This document shows positions 34,395 through 43,435 of a stretch of 43,435 nucleotides of DNA, one piece after another. The translations under genes and the position numbers were made by a program. Numbering within the stretch: the first letter of the stretch is position 1; each line of letters starts with the position of its first letter. This DNA comes from Dehalococcoidia bacterium. GTDB taxonomy: Bacteria > Chloroflexota > Dehalococcoidia > Lucifugimonadales > GCA-2712585. The DNA is taken from positions 44,932 through 88,366 of the forward strand of contig PAUC01000002.1 in NCBI GenBank assembly GCA_002712585.1, in the 5' to 3' direction. The notes beneath the pieces are model-generated. The model ran no database searches, was not told the origin of the DNA, and saw only the letters and a list, made by a program, of their open reading frames with translations.

Positions 34395-34449
34395 GGGACT
34401 TTCCTAATAGAAATAGATAGAATGGATTTTTATTGGAAGTGAAATACTA

Positions 34450-35463
34450 GTGATTGTAGTCATGAAACATAACAGTGGCAGCGAAGCGATCGAAAAAATT
34501 CAATCGCACATATTAGGCCATGGCCTTCAATACCACGTGTCACAAGGCGAAGAGAGAACCGTTATAGGGATAGTCGGACAAATCTTCCCCGAATTAAAAG
34601 AGGAAATTGAGCGACTTCCTGGCGTACTCGAGGTTGTACTTATTTCAAAATCGTATAAGCTATCCACTCGTGAATTTAAACCCCAAGACACTACAATAAC
34701 AATCGGTGACACAGTCATAGGCGGAAAAAACAATCCTGTGATAATAGCTGGTCCATGCGCAATCGAATCCGAGAAGCAAGTCATGGATACTGCTGCCATC
34801 GTTAAAGAGTCAGGCAGTCACATCCTCCGAGGGGGAGCTTTCAAACCAAGAACTTCACCCTACAGTTTCCGAGGTATGGGGGTTCAAGGGTTAAAACTTC
34901 TAGCCAAGGCTGGTGAAACTTATGACATCCCTACCGTAACAGAAGTCATGGCAGTAGAAGATATCGGCATGGTAGCATCCTATGCAGATATACTCCAAAT
35001 TGGTACGAGAAGCGCCCAAAACTTCAACCTATTAGATGCAGCTGGTAAAATCAATAAACCAATCCTGCTCAAGCGCGGTTTTTCCTCTACATACGAAGAA
35101 TGGCTCCTTGCAGCCGAGTACATCTTATCTGGTGGCAACGAACAGGTAATTCTATGTGAACGCGGCATTCGAACATTTGAAACTGGTACAAGGTTTACTC
35201 TAGACATAACGGCAATTCCTGTTATAAAAAAACTTAGCCATTTACCGGTGATAACTGATCCTAGCCACAGCACTGGATCCTGGGAGCTTGTCCCTCCTAT
35301 ATCATTGGCTTCTATAGCCGCCGGAGCACATGGAATTATTGTAGATGTACATCCCAACCCATCAGAGGCTAAATGTGATGCCGCACAGGCCTTGACCTTT
35401 AAAAGATTCAAGGCCATGGTTAAAGAGATTAACATCGTTACAGCAGCTTTGAACAAGATTTAG
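34450..35463 (+). CDS. aroF: 3-deoxy-7-phosphoheptulonate (DAHP) synthase
   Basis: This is the first step of the shikimate pathway, joining PEP and erythrose 4-phosphate. The 337-residue type I-beta enzyme has an N-terminal ferredoxin-like (ACT-resembling) regulatory domain (about residues 1-75) as in Thermotoga, then the TIM barrel with VIIAGPCAIES, LRGGAFKPRTSPYSFRG, LQIGTRSAQNF, PILLKRGF, ILCERGIRTFE, PVITDPSHSTG and GIIVDVHPNPSEA. The start is GTG, with GGAAGTG about eight bases upstream. The separate AroH next door recalls the fused or complexed chorismate mutase that regulates DAHP synthase in some bacteria. Confidence 0.96.
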   Translation: MIVVMKHNSGSEAIEKIQSHILGHGLQYHVSQGEERTVIGIVGQIFPELKEEIERLPGVLEVVLISKSYKLSTREFKPQDTTITIGDTVIGGKNNPVIIAGPCAIESEKQVMDTAAIVKESGSHILRGGAFKPRTSPYSFRGMGVQGLKLLAKAGETYDIPTVTEVMAVEDIGMVASYADILQIGTRSAQNFNLLDAAGKINKPILLKRGFSSTYEEWLLAAEYILSGGNEQVILCERGIRTFETGTRFTLDITAIPVIKKLSHLPVITDPSHSTGSWELVPPISLASIAAGAHGIIVDVHPNPSEAKCDAAQALTFKRFKAMVKEINIVTAALNKI

Positions 35464-35695
35464 GGTAATTCTTCTTACCCATCATATATCCAAGCTTTCC
35501 GGAAATATTCAACACAATATCCATATATCCTGCAATCCGTGCTACTAACATGTCTCCAAGCAAGGGTTTAAGGGCGAATTAGCTTTCTGTTTGTTAAGAA
35601 AAGCGTTAAGAATTAATATTTAGTACAGGTACCCCCTCCTAGTTGTTGGATACAGCTATAATTAAGTTTCATTAATAATACTTATAGGAGGATTA
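35464..35695. other. Intergenic region before the 93-residue orphan
   Basis: A hairpin GGGTAA-N6-TTACCC (35463-35480) at the aroF stop may help end its transcript, although no T-run follows. A perfect TATAAT at 35657-35662 is the likely -10 of the orphan gene, with a poor -35. GTTAAGAA is repeated at about 35594 and 35605. No ORF or known RNA was seen. Confidence 0.4.
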
Positions 35696-35977
35696 ATGTC
35701 AGTAGTAAGGGTTACAACAATAACTTTTGATTCAAATGAAGCATCTGATATTGCTAAGCAATCATATGCAGAAAATGCACCAAATGATTTCCCAGAAGCC
35801 GAACAACTTTTAGGGATTCATGCTGAAGGGAACATGTTTATAGCAGTATCTTTATACGCCGACAATCAAGCGATGGAAAGAGCAACAGCTACAAGAGGAA
35901 AAGCCTTGGATTCTATCCAGGGAATTGTCTCAGTAGATACAAAAGTTGGCACTGTGGAAATAAATCACACTAATTAA
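35696..35977 (+). CDS. Conserved-looking small protein of unknown function (93 residues)
   Basis: I do not recognise the family with confidence. A consensus AGGAGG five bases before the ATG, its own promoter and a terminator-like hairpin point to a real, well-expressed gene. The pattern of strand (VVRVTTITF), helix (EASDIAKQSYAEN), strand (EQLLGIHAEGNMFIAVSLY), helix (NQAMERATATRGKALDSI) and strand (IVSVDTKVGTVEI) resembles the ferredoxin-like fold of dimeric alpha-beta-barrel (ABM-like) proteins. No cysteine or signal peptide is present, so it is probably cytosolic. Its neighbours (aroF, tRNA-Val) give no functional hint. Confidence 0.8.
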   Translation: MSVVRVTTITFDSNEASDIAKQSYAENAPNDFPEAEQLLGIHAEGNMFIAVSLYADNQAMERATATRGKALDSIQGIVSVDTKVGTVEINHTN

Positions 35978-36034
35978 ACCTAAGGTAACTGAAATACTTC
36001 CTCAATTTTGCAATTCAGCGCTTTCCCTAGTTTT

Positions 36035-36056
36035 CTAGAAAGAATTCTAGGATTTT
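36035..36056 (+). terminator. Probable terminator of the 93-residue gene
   Basis: CTAGAA (36035-36040) and TTCTAG (36045-36050) pair around an AGAA tetraloop and are followed by GATTTTCC. CCTAG at 36026-36030 can form an alternative stem with CTAGG at 36047-36051. Confidence 0.45.
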
Positions 36057-36103
36057 CCTAGATACGTTTATCTGACGATCTTTGAAACCGTGGTCAAATT
36101 CAA

Positions 36104-36180
36104 TGGTGGGCGATACTGGATTCGAACCAGTGACCTCTGCGATGTCAACGCAGTGCTCTAACCATCTGAGCTAACCGCCC
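36104..36180 (-). tRNA. tRNA-Val (anticodon GAC)
   Basis: On the minus strand the acceptor stem GGGCGGT/ATCGCCC (one G-U), D arm, anticodon stem CTGCG/CGCAG with loop TTGACAT and T arm CTGG-TTCGAAT-CCAG form a full cloverleaf. The anticodon is GAC (Val). CCA is encoded. It lies 83 bp downstream of rpoC on the same strand and has no clear promoter of its own, so it may be cut from an rpoBC read-through transcript. Confidence 0.96.
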
Positions 36181-36263
36181 ACTAAAGGACTTCCAGCCTG
36201 GAATGATGTCCAGGTGTCCCCAAAGCAGACTAAACGACAACTATAGGGCGTCCAATCTACCCC

Positions 36264-39200
36264 CTAAACGGACTCTTGTTCTTCACTCTCTAGTGACGCC
36301 AACTGTTCATCAGTCGGATCATCCATATCTTGTTCCACTACTAGTTCTTCCGTTTGAATAATTGAATCCTGAAGATCGTCAGCTACAACTTGGCCCAACG
36401 GATCGCTCGATATGTCATCTAAAAGACCACTGGATAACAAATCCAATTCCACATCATCTAACGTAAGCTCATCAACTCCCAAAAGGCCTTCCTCTGACTT
36501 ACCTAGGTCCTGATGAGTCCTAGCAGGTATCAGTCTTCCGATTATGACGTTCTCTTTTAACCCTCGTAATTGGTCTACAGCTCCTCCAGCGGAGGCTTCG
36601 GTCAAAACTCTAGTGGTTTCTTGGAATGATGCTGCTGCTAGAAAACTGTCTGTTAAAAGTGACGACCTTGTTACTCCTAACAAAACTGGCCTGGCCGTTG
36701 CCGGCTCTCCGCCTTCTGCAAGAATCTTTGCATTTTTCGCCTGGAAATCAAAGATGTCGATGATTTGTGCAGGTATATAATCTGTATCTCCAGTCGTTTC
36801 CACATGAACTCTTCTCATCATTTGTCTTGTGACTACTTCTATGTGCCTATCATGGATCGAAACACCCTGTGACCTATACACACGTTGCACCTCAGTTACC
36901 ATATATCTCTCTACTTCTTCTCTTCCCTTCACTCTCAATATATCATGAGGATTTAGAGGGCCAACGGTGAGAGCTTCTCCAGCCATAACTTCTTCACCAT
37001 CATTCACCAACAGCATCGCTGAAGACGGCACAAAATATTCACGCTCCTCGACATCCGACCAAATGACAGAGATAGTAGAACCATTAACTGCCACCTTCCC
37101 ACCTACATTAGAAACTACATCTAAACTCTGATCTTCGGAACCTTTCTTAATTTTAGATGGTTGGGCCATTTTTGTACCCGCTTCAATTTCCTGGCCATTC
37201 TTGACTAGGACCTTTGATTTATCGGGCAAAATATAATCCTCACGATAATCCTCACTATTCGTTATCTTTAACCTACGACCCTCAAGCTCCTCAAATACCT
37301 CAAGCCTCCCGTCTATATCCGATAGGACGGCAGCACCTTTGGGAACTCTTGCCTCAAATAATTCCTCTACTCGGGGCAACCCGCTAGTTATATCTATACC
37401 AGCTACCCCACCGGTGTGGAACGTTCTCATGGTCAGCTGGGTCCCAGGCTCACCAATACTTTGGGCAGCTATTATTCCGACAGCCTCACCCATCTTTACT
37501 AAGTGCCCGGTAGCCGGACTGCGACCGTAACACAACTGGCATAGACCCCTGGGAGTTTGGCATGTCAACGGAGACCTTACCAGGATTGCAGTAACATTAG
37601 ATTCTTTCATTCTTTCCAAAACAGATTCGTTTATCTCCTCACTACGATCAATTATGATCTCACCGGTTTCAGGGTTGACTACTGGACCAGCGGACATACG
37701 GCCGAGAGCCCGATCCTCCATAGATGCCAGCAATGGTTCATTTAAGGAGGTAGGTATCAGCGTAACTCCTTCAGTCGTTCCACAATCTTCCATTAGTATT
37801 ATTACATCCTGACTTACGTCTGTTAGCCTACGGGTCAAGTACCCGGAGTCAGCCGTCCTCAGAGCCGTATCAGCCAAACCTTTCCTAGCTCCGTGGGTGG
37901 ATATAAAATATTCCAAAGCAGTCAGTCCTTCCCTAAAGCTAGATTTAATGGGCAAATCAATAATTTTGCCTTTGGGGTTACTCATGAGGCCACGCATTCC
38001 CGCCATCTGTTTAATCTGAGCAATATTCCCTTTGGCACCGGAAAGAGCCATAACGGCAATGCCTCCAAAGCTGTTCAATTCATCTTTCACTATTGCTTCC
38101 ATCTCATCACTAGCATTTGTCCATGTATCTACTGCATGGCTATACCGTTCTTCTTCTGTCATAAGTCCTTGCATATAATCATCGGCAAAGGACTCGATTT
38201 GTTTTTCCGCAGTATCTATTACCTGTTTTTTTCGCGGTGACACTCTAATATCGTTGATAGCAATGGTTATACCTGACATCATCGCGTAATGAAATCCCAA
38301 GCTCTTTATCCTATCCAAAGTAGAAGCGGTCTTGTCAGCACCGATTAATCGATAACATTCTCCGGTAAGATCCTTGAGCGCTCCTTTGTCAACAACTTGG
38401 TTGCGAAAATTAAGTTCCAATGGAAGCATCTCATTAAATAAAACTCGCCCTACCGATGTGTCGATCCAACCATTATCATCCCTAGAGTTCCACACCTTAA
38501 TCTCAGCCTGAAGATCTAAGTAATCCGTAGCAAATGCCAATTTCGCCTGATCAAAGGACATGAAGGTTTTGCCAGTACCAACTGCATTACTTCTAATGTT
38601 GGTAAGATAGTAACAACCTAAGACCATATCAAGAGTTGGTGCTACTAAAGGTTCTCCTGATGCAGGAGAAAGCATATTACGAGTACTCAGCATTGTCTCC
38701 TTCGCTTCTAGAACTGCCATATGCGAAAGAGGAACATGCACAGCCATTTGATCCCCGTCAAAGTCAGCATTAAATGCTGTGCAAACCAAAGGATGCAGTT
38801 GAATCGCACTACCTTCAATTAACACTGGCATAAATGCTTGGATACCTAATCTATGGAGAGTTGGAGCTCTATTTAGAAGTACAGGGCGCTCTCGAATAAC
38901 ATCTTCAAGGATATCCCATACATGATCGGTAGCCCTCTCTACCATACGCTTGGCGGATTTAATGTTTGGGCTCATACCCAAAAGAACCAGTTTATGCATG
39001 ACAAATGGTTTAAAAAGCTCTAATGCCATACGTTTAGGCAACCCGCACTGGTGAAGTTCTAATTCTGGCCCAGCTACGATTACCGAACGTCCCGAGTAAT
39101 CAACTCGCTTGCCCAGCAGGTTTTGACGGAATCTCCCTTGCTTACCTCTCAATAGATCTGACAATGACTTCAGCTTATGATTATGACTCCCTTGAATTGG

Positions 39201-40400
39201 TCTGCCTCTCCGTCCATTATCTATCAAAGCGTCTACAGCTTCTTGCAGCATACGTTTTTCGTTTCTAACGATTATTTCAGGGGCTCCCAATTCCATTAGC
39301 CTTCTCAATCTATTATTACGATTGATTACTCGACGATATAAGTCATTCAGATCACTTGTAGCAAAACGTCCTCCATCTAACTGAACCATAGGACGTAACT
39401 CTGGAGGTAAAACAGGCAAAACCTTCAAAACCATCCAGCCTATTCTATTCCCACTTTTCCTAAAGGCTTCTACTATCCTCAAACGTTTGATTGCTTTCTT
39501 TCTCCGTTGGCCAGATGTAGACTGCATCTCATAAAGCAAGGAGTCCCTGAGGGCAGGCAGGTCAATGTTCTTTAAGAATTCCATAATGGATTCTGCACCC
39601 ATTCCCGCCTGGAATACGTCTCCAAATTTTTCCTTCAGCTCCCTCAATCTTCCTTCCGTGATCAGTTGTAGTGGCCTTAAGCCATCCAATTCATCAACCT
39701 TATTTTCGTATTCCGACTGAAGATCTTCCAATCCTTGTTCCAATCCTTCCAGCAAAACATCCACTTCACTTTTAATCTCTTCTGTGAGGTCTAATTTTTC
39801 CACCACGTTCCGTTCGGTTTCCTCAAGAAGATCTTCTTCTTCTATCGAAACACCGCTAAGTTCGCTAAAGGATTCTCTAAATGTGGTTTTTGCAGTTTCG
39901 ACATTTTGTTCATATGTCTGCTTCTCTTGATCTTTGACAGAATCGCGGAGATCATAGTCAACCTTAATAATTATATGCTGAGCAAAATAGAGCACCCTTT
40001 CTAAGTTTCGCGGCGAAAGGTCCATGAGTAGACCCAACCTACTTGGTGTTCCTTTGCTGAACCAAATGTGAGCAACTGGGGCAGCCAATTCTATGTGTCC
40101 CATTCTTTCCCGTCTTACACGAGATCTGGTCACCTCAACACCACATCTGTCGCAGATTACCCCTCTATATCTAATCCTCTTATATTTACCACAAAAGCAC
40201 TCCCAATCTTTGGTAGGGCCGAAGATGCGTTCACAGAAGAGTCCATCTTTTTCAGGCCGCAGAGTTCTGTAGTTAATCGTCTCTGGTTTTGTGACCTCGC
40301 CGTGAGACCAACTTCGAATTTGTTCAGCAGACGCTATAGATATCCTAATGGCATTAAAGTTAACCGAATGAAGGTCGTTTCTTTCTGCTATTCCAACCAT
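36264..40400 (-). CDS. rpoC: DNA-directed RNA polymerase subunit beta'
   Basis: This is the beta' subunit of RNA polymerase, 1378 residues and complete. The N-terminal zinc site is Cys68, Cys70, Cys83 and Cys86. The catalytic [12 protein letters not shown] motif with three Asp (546, 548, 550) binds the active-site magnesium. The second zinc site includes LMEDCG and [12 protein letters not shown]. The trigger-loop/bridge region with [16 protein letters not shown] is present. The segment at about residues 150-250 is strongly acidic and helical. The final ~80 residues are Asp/Glu-rich and low complexity. It follows rpoB by 33 bp. GAGG lies about 12 bases before the ATG. Confidence 0.98.
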   Translation of the reverse strand: MVGIAERNDLHSVNFNAIRISIASAEQIRSWSHGEVTKPETINYRTLRPEKDGLFCERIFGPTKDWECFCGKYKRIRYRGVICDRCGVEVTRSRVRRERMGHIELAAPVAHIWFSKGTPSRLGLLMDLSPRNLERVLYFAQHIIIKVDYDLRDSVKDQEKQTYEQNVETAKTTFRESFSELSGVSIEEEDLLEETERNVVEKLDLTEEIKSEVDVLLEGLEQGLEDLQSEYENKVDELDGLRPLQLITEGRLRELKEKFGDVFQAGMGAESIMEFLKNIDLPALRDSLLYEMQSTSGQRRKKAIKRLRIVEAFRKSGNRIGWMVLKVLPVLPPELRPMVQLDGGRFATSDLNDLYRRVINRNNRLRRLMELGAPEIIVRNEKRMLQEAVDALIDNGRRGRPIQGSHNHKLKSLSDLLRGKQGRFRQNLLGKRVDYSGRSVIVAGPELELHQCGLPKRMALELFKPFVMHKLVLLGMSPNIKSAKRMVERATDHVWDILEDVIRERPVLLNRAPTLHRLGIQAFMPVLIEGSAIQLHPLVCTAFNADFDGDQMAVHVPLSHMAVLEAKETMLSTRNMLSPASGEPLVAPTLDMVLGCYYLTNIRSNAVGTGKTFMSFDQAKLAFATDYLDLQAEIKVWNSRDDNGWIDTSVGRVLFNEMLPLELNFRNQVVDKGALKDLTGECYRLIGADKTASTLDRIKSLGFHYAMMSGITIAINDIRVSPRKKQVIDTAEKQIESFADDYMQGLMTEEERYSHAVDTWTNASDEMEAIVKDELNSFGGIAVMALSGAKGNIAQIKQMAGMRGLMSNPKGKIIDLPIKSSFREGLTALEYFISTHGARKGLADTALRTADSGYLTRRLTDVSQDVIILMEDCGTTEGVTLIPTSLNEPLLASMEDRALGRMSAGPVVNPETGEIIIDRSEEINESVLERMKESNVTAILVRSPLTCQTPRGLCQLCYGRSPATGHLVKMGEAVGIIAAQSIGEPGTQLTMRTFHTGGVAGIDITSGLPRVEELFEARVPKGAAVLSDIDGRLEVFEELEGRRLKITNSEDYREDYILPDKSKVLVKNGQEIEAGTKMAQPSKIKKGSEDQSLDVVSNVGGKVAVNGSTISVIWSDVEEREYFVPSSAMLLVNDGEEVMAGEALTVGPLNPHDILRVKGREEVERYMVTEVQRVYRSQGVSIHDRHIEVVTRQMMRRVHVETTGDTDYIPAQIIDIFDFQAKNAKILAEGGEPATARPVLLGVTRSSLLTDSFLAAASFQETTRVLTEASAGGAVDQLRGLKENVIIGRLIPARTHQDLGKSEEGLLGVDELTLDDVELDLLSSGLLDDISSDPLGQVVADDLQDSIIQTEELVVEQDMDDPTDEQLASLESEEQESV

Positions 40401-40433
40401 TTTTGCGCTTGACCTCTTTATCTAAAAATTATA

Positions 40434-43400
40434 TTACTCTGTAGTATCCGTAGGTCTTTCTGTCTCAGCCAGTGCTTCCGCCTCAGCCAACGCTTCGGCT
40501 TGGACTAAGGCCTCTTCCTCATCTTCACCCACTGAATCCGAGGTCGGGGTCGTTTCATCCAACGTCTCAAGATCCGATATATCTTCCGAATTAGCCGGGC
40601 CACCTAGTAATGCCGCTTCAGCAGATTGTATCTCGTCAGAAAGATCTTCGGCTCCAACCAATGCCTCTATCTGTTCCAACTCGGATAATTCTTCGGTTTT
40701 ATCATCTTCACCCATCAAACCACCTGGTTCTTCCTCATGTAAAAGTTCTACGGCTAAACCGAGACTCTGCAATTCCTTCACCAAAACGTTAAAGGATTCT
40801 GGAATCCCGGGCTGTACAATGTCTTCCCCTTTAACTATTGCTTCGTATGTCTTAACCCTTCCAGACACGTCATCTGATTTTACCGTCAGCACTTCCTGCA
40901 GGTTATACGCAGCGCTATATGCTTCCAAGGCCCACACTTCCATCTCTCCAAAACGCTGACCACCAAATTGGGCCTTACCACCAAGAGGTTGTTGAGTTAT
41001 AAGAGAATAAGGTCCTGTAGATCTTGCATGTATTTTATCTTCCACCAGGTGAACCAGCTTCAACATATAGATATATCCCACGGTTACCGGTTGACCGAAT
41101 GGTTCCCCAGTTTGGCCGTCATAAAGAGTGGACTTCCCAAATGTTGGGGGGGCTACTCGTTCTTCATCTTGTAATCTAAGAGCCTCTGCCCGCAATTCAG
41201 CTCCATCCATATTACCGGAGGAGACGCCCATGTTTTCCAACCAAATCTTTAATGCTACTTGCGCGGCCTCACCAGTTACTGAAAGATCCCAAACCGTTTC
41301 TGAATCATGCCCTTTCGACTCCAGCCAATGACTAGCTCTTTCTAAATCAATCTCTGGATTTTCCAATCCCGGCTGGAACGATAGTGATCCAGATTCCCGT
41401 AAAAACCAAATTCTAGCCAATCCGTCCTCAATGGCTATGTCTGTGGCACCATCAAAAATAGGGGTTACAGCTCTGAAGTTGAGATGTTTCGCTACCCATC
41501 CTAGATGGGTCTCTAAAACTTGGCCCAAATTCATTCGAGATGGCACACCGATGGGATTCAATATGATGTCAACGGGAGTCCCATCCGGCAGATAGGGCAT
41601 ATCTTCAACTGGCAAAACCCGCGCTACTACGCCCTTATTACCATGCCTACCAGCCATCTTATCTCCAACGGAAATCTTTCTTGTTTGCGCAACCCAAACC
41701 CGAACCGCTTCATTCACAGCGGCCGGCAACTCATCTTTATCTTCCTTAGAAAGTATCTTCATCCCGATAACTTTGCCGCGTTCTCCATGGGGCACCCTAA
41801 GAGATGTATCTTTGACATCTCTAGATTTTTCACCAAAAATTGCCCTAAGTAGCTTTTCTTCGGCGGTTAGTTCAGTTTCTCCCTTAGGAGTAACCTTACC
41901 CACAAGAATGTCTCCGGGGCCAACGTTAGCGCCTATACGAATTATTCCTCGTTCGTCAAGGTCCATCAAACTCTCTTCACCAACATTTGGAATATCCTGA
42001 GTAATCTCTTCTGGACCTAATTTAGTTTCCCTCGCTTCCATCTCGTGCTTCTCAACATGAATAGAAGTAAAAGCGTCCCCTTTAACCAAATTCTCACTAA
42101 GTATTATGGCATCTTCGTAGTTGTAACCACCCCAACTCATGAAAGCCACTAAAACATTTCTCCCCAAAGCTAATTCACCCTGTTCAGTGGAAGAGCTGTC
42201 AGCTATAACGTCTCCTTTCTCTACATGTTGTCCCTTTTCGACAATGGCTCGTTGATTAAAACAAGTCCCCTGATTAGTCCTGGAAAACTTGGTCAGTCTA
42301 TGAGAATGGTTATTGCCATTTTGTCCGTTGGAAACAACCACTTCGGTCCCAGTTACAGACGAGACCACACCACCTAATTCAGACAAGATCACCTGACCGC
42401 TATCTTGAGCAACCCTACCCTCAATGCCGGTCCCTATGAGCGGAGCCTGCGGCCTAAGTAATGGCACTGCCTGCCTTTGCATATTGGATCCCATCAATGC
42501 CCTATTTGCATCGTCATGTTCTAGGAATGGTATCAAGGACGCAGATATGCTCATGATTTGCATGGGTGATACATCCATATAATCGATATGATCAGCGGTT
42601 TCTTCCGCATAGTTATCCCCATCCCTAACTTCCACTTTGTCCCCAATTATTTGGGCTTTTTTGTCCAATGGTATGTTAGCCTGTGCAATGATTTGAGTCT
42701 CCTCAATATCAGCCGATAAGTAGACTATATCCTTTTCTTTCAGAGACACGAAAGGACGCACAGCAATTTTGCATTTACTCAGTTCACTTAACTTCTTAAG
42801 AGCTGGTGTAGTGATCTTACTTCCTGCCCTGACGATTGTAACCCCGTCTTCATCTACAATCAGATCGGTAGAATTTCTGCCAAGTAGGTCCTGATCACTA
42901 TTGTTGAGTTCCTTTAAAACCCTTCTATATGGCGATTCTATGAATCCAAATGAATTTATCCGAGCATAACTCGCCAGAGAACTTAAAAGTCCTATATTCG
43001 GGCCTTCTGGTGTTTCGATAGGACAGATTCTGCCGTAATGAGAGAAGTGGACATCTCTAACGTCAAAACCTGCTCGTTCCCTCGACAATCCACCAGGACC
43101 TAGAGCGGATAATCTCCTTTTATGCGTCAATTCTGCTAATGGATTTGTCTGATCCATAAATTGGGACAGTTGAGAGCCTCCAAAAAATTCCCTGACAGAC
43201 GCTACAACCGGCCGTATATTAACCAACGCCTGAGGAGTAGCTTGCTCCGGATCAATAAGAGTCATCCTCTCCTTCACCATCCTCTCCATCCTCAATAGTC
43301 CCACTCGCATTTGATTTTGAACCAGTTCGCCGACCGATCTAACACGCCTATTTCCAAGGTGATCTATATCATCTGGTTTCCCTACACCATTATTAAGCTC

Positions 43401-43435
43401 AATCATGGTTCGTATTATTGCTATTAGATCATCAA
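40434..43435 (-). CDS. rpoB: DNA-directed RNA polymerase subunit beta, 5' end outside the window
   Basis: This is the beta subunit of RNA polymerase; 999 C-terminal residues are visible. The frame remains open to the window edge ([18 protein letters not shown]), so the ATG at 43406 is internal, and the N-terminal protrusion/lobe region lies beyond. Motifs are [11 protein letters not shown]-like ([12 protein letters not shown]), [16 protein letters not shown] with the rifampicin-site segment ending [40 protein letters not shown], and the C-terminal [26 protein letters not shown]. The last ~100 residues form an acidic Ala/Glu-rich tail (repeated [10 protein letters not shown]) not seen in E. 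coli RpoB. Confidence 0.98.
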   Translation of the reverse strand, partial: DDLIAIIRTMIELNNGVGKPDDIDHLGNRRVRSVGELVQNQMRVGLLRMERMVKERMTLIDPEQATPQALVNIRPVVASVREFFGGSQLSQFMDQTNPLAELTHKRRLSALGPGGLSRERAGFDVRDVHFSHYGRICPIETPEGPNIGLLSSLASYARINSFGFIESPYRRVLKELNNSDQDLLGRNSTDLIVDEDGVTIVRAGSKITTPALKKLSELSKCKIAVRPFVSLKEKDIVYLSADIEETQIIAQANIPLDKKAQIIGDKVEVRDGDNYAEETADHIDYMDVSPMQIMSISASLIPFLEHDDANRALMGSNMQRQAVPLLRPQAPLIGTGIEGRVAQDSGQVILSELGGVVSSVTGTEVVVSNGQNGNNHSHRLTKFSRTNQGTCFNQRAIVEKGQHVEKGDVIADSSSTEQGELALGRNVLVAFMSWGGYNYEDAIILSENLVKGDAFTSIHVEKHEMEARETKLGPEEITQDIPNVGEESLMDLDERGIIRIGANVGPGDILVGKVTPKGETELTAEEKLLRAIFGEKSRDVKDTSLRVPHGERGKVIGMKILSKEDKDELPAAVNEAVRVWVAQTRKISVGDKMAGRHGNKGVVARVLPVEDMPYLPDGTPVDIILNPIGVPSRMNLGQVLETHLGWVAKHLNFRAVTPIFDGATDIAIEDGLARIWFLRESGSLSFQPGLENPEIDLERASHWLESKGHDSETVWDLSVTGEAAQVALKIWLENMGVSSGNMDGAELRAEALRLQDEERVAPPTFGKSTLYDGQTGEPFGQPVTVGYIYMLKLVHLVEDKIHARSTGPYSLITQQPLGGKAQFGGQRFGEMEVWALEAYSAAYNLQEVLTVKSDDVSGRVKTYEAIVKGEDIVQPGIPESFNVLVKELQSLGLAVELLHEEEPGGLMGEDDKTEELSELEQIEALVGAEDLSDEIQSAEAALLGGPANSEDISDLETLDETTPTSDSVGEDEEEALVQAEALAEAEALAETERPTDTTE

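Noticed and set aside
36197-36214. rpoC terminator hairpin CCTGG-N8-CCAGG
   Set aside because: The stem is only five base pairs and there is no T-run; transcription may continue into tRNA-Val.
43404-43406. ATG at 43406 as the rpoB start
   Set aside because: The frame and RpoB homology continue upstream ([12 protein letters not shown]) to the window edge; it is an internal Met.

Overview
The window reads as a bacterial chromosome segment of moderate to low GC. It has long single-copy housekeeping genes (rpoB-rpoC, gltX, lspA, an EF-G-like GTPase, rarA) interleaved with many small-molecule catabolic enzymes. Three luciferase-like flavin monooxygenases, two Amidohydro_2-type amidohydrolases, an MmgE/PrpD protein, a hydantoinase-type cyclic amidohydrolase and a GGT-like Ntn hydrolase fit a heterotrophic Chloroflexota bacterium, most likely the marine SAR202 (Dehalococcoidia-related) group. 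That placement is inference from gene content and protein character; no rRNA is present. I saw no transposase, integrase, phage gene or CRISPR array, and no recognisable transcription-factor gene.

Layout. 0-2.3 kb (minus): selA and a PIG-L-type deacetylase. 2.5-12.9 kb: a catabolic block whose transcription direction flips repeatedly (two amidohydrolases +, GGT-like hydrolase -, two paralogous LLM oxidoreductases +, MmgE/PrpD and hydantoinase -, MFS transporter +). 13.0-17.2 kb: tRNA-Asn, selD, thiS-thiE-thiG and a third LLM oxidoreductase. 17.3-22.7 kb: aminotransferase, gamma-carbonic anhydrase, a small secreted protein with its own promoter, leader and terminator, an aldo/keto reductase, a DUF1802 protein and a secreted HEXXH metalloprotease. 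22.9-28.5 kb: EF-G-like GTPase and MOSC protein, then on the minus strand lspA-rluD-gltX plus a 58-residue membrane protein that had to be found by hand. 28.7-36.0 kb: threonine aldolase, a lipoprotein trypsin-like protease, rarA, a CPBP protease, the aromatic amino acid set trpA-aroH-aroF and a 93-residue orphan. 36.1-43.4 kb: tRNA-Val, rpoC and rpoB (cut by the window end).

How it works together. selA and selD show a selenocysteine-decoding organism. selD itself is read through an in-frame UGA followed by a convincing bacterial SECIS hairpin, so the selenium donor enzyme appears to be a selenoprotein. The 2.5-12.9 kb block holds hydrolases for amide and cyclic amide bonds, flavin oxygenases and an importer, consistent with use of heterocyclic or amide-containing dissolved organic matter, although no substrate can be named. 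trpA, aroH and aroF form a compact aromatic-biosynthesis unit with an 18-bp perfect palindrome before aroF.

Most notable points: trpA apparently starts at AUU, since only that start gives Glu49 and Asp60 at their canonical positions; the SECIS-equipped selD; a GGT-family enzyme lacking the usual gamma-glutamyl-binding Arg and Asp; a secreted metalloprotease of unrecognised family; and a promoter-leader-terminator unit for a small secreted protein.
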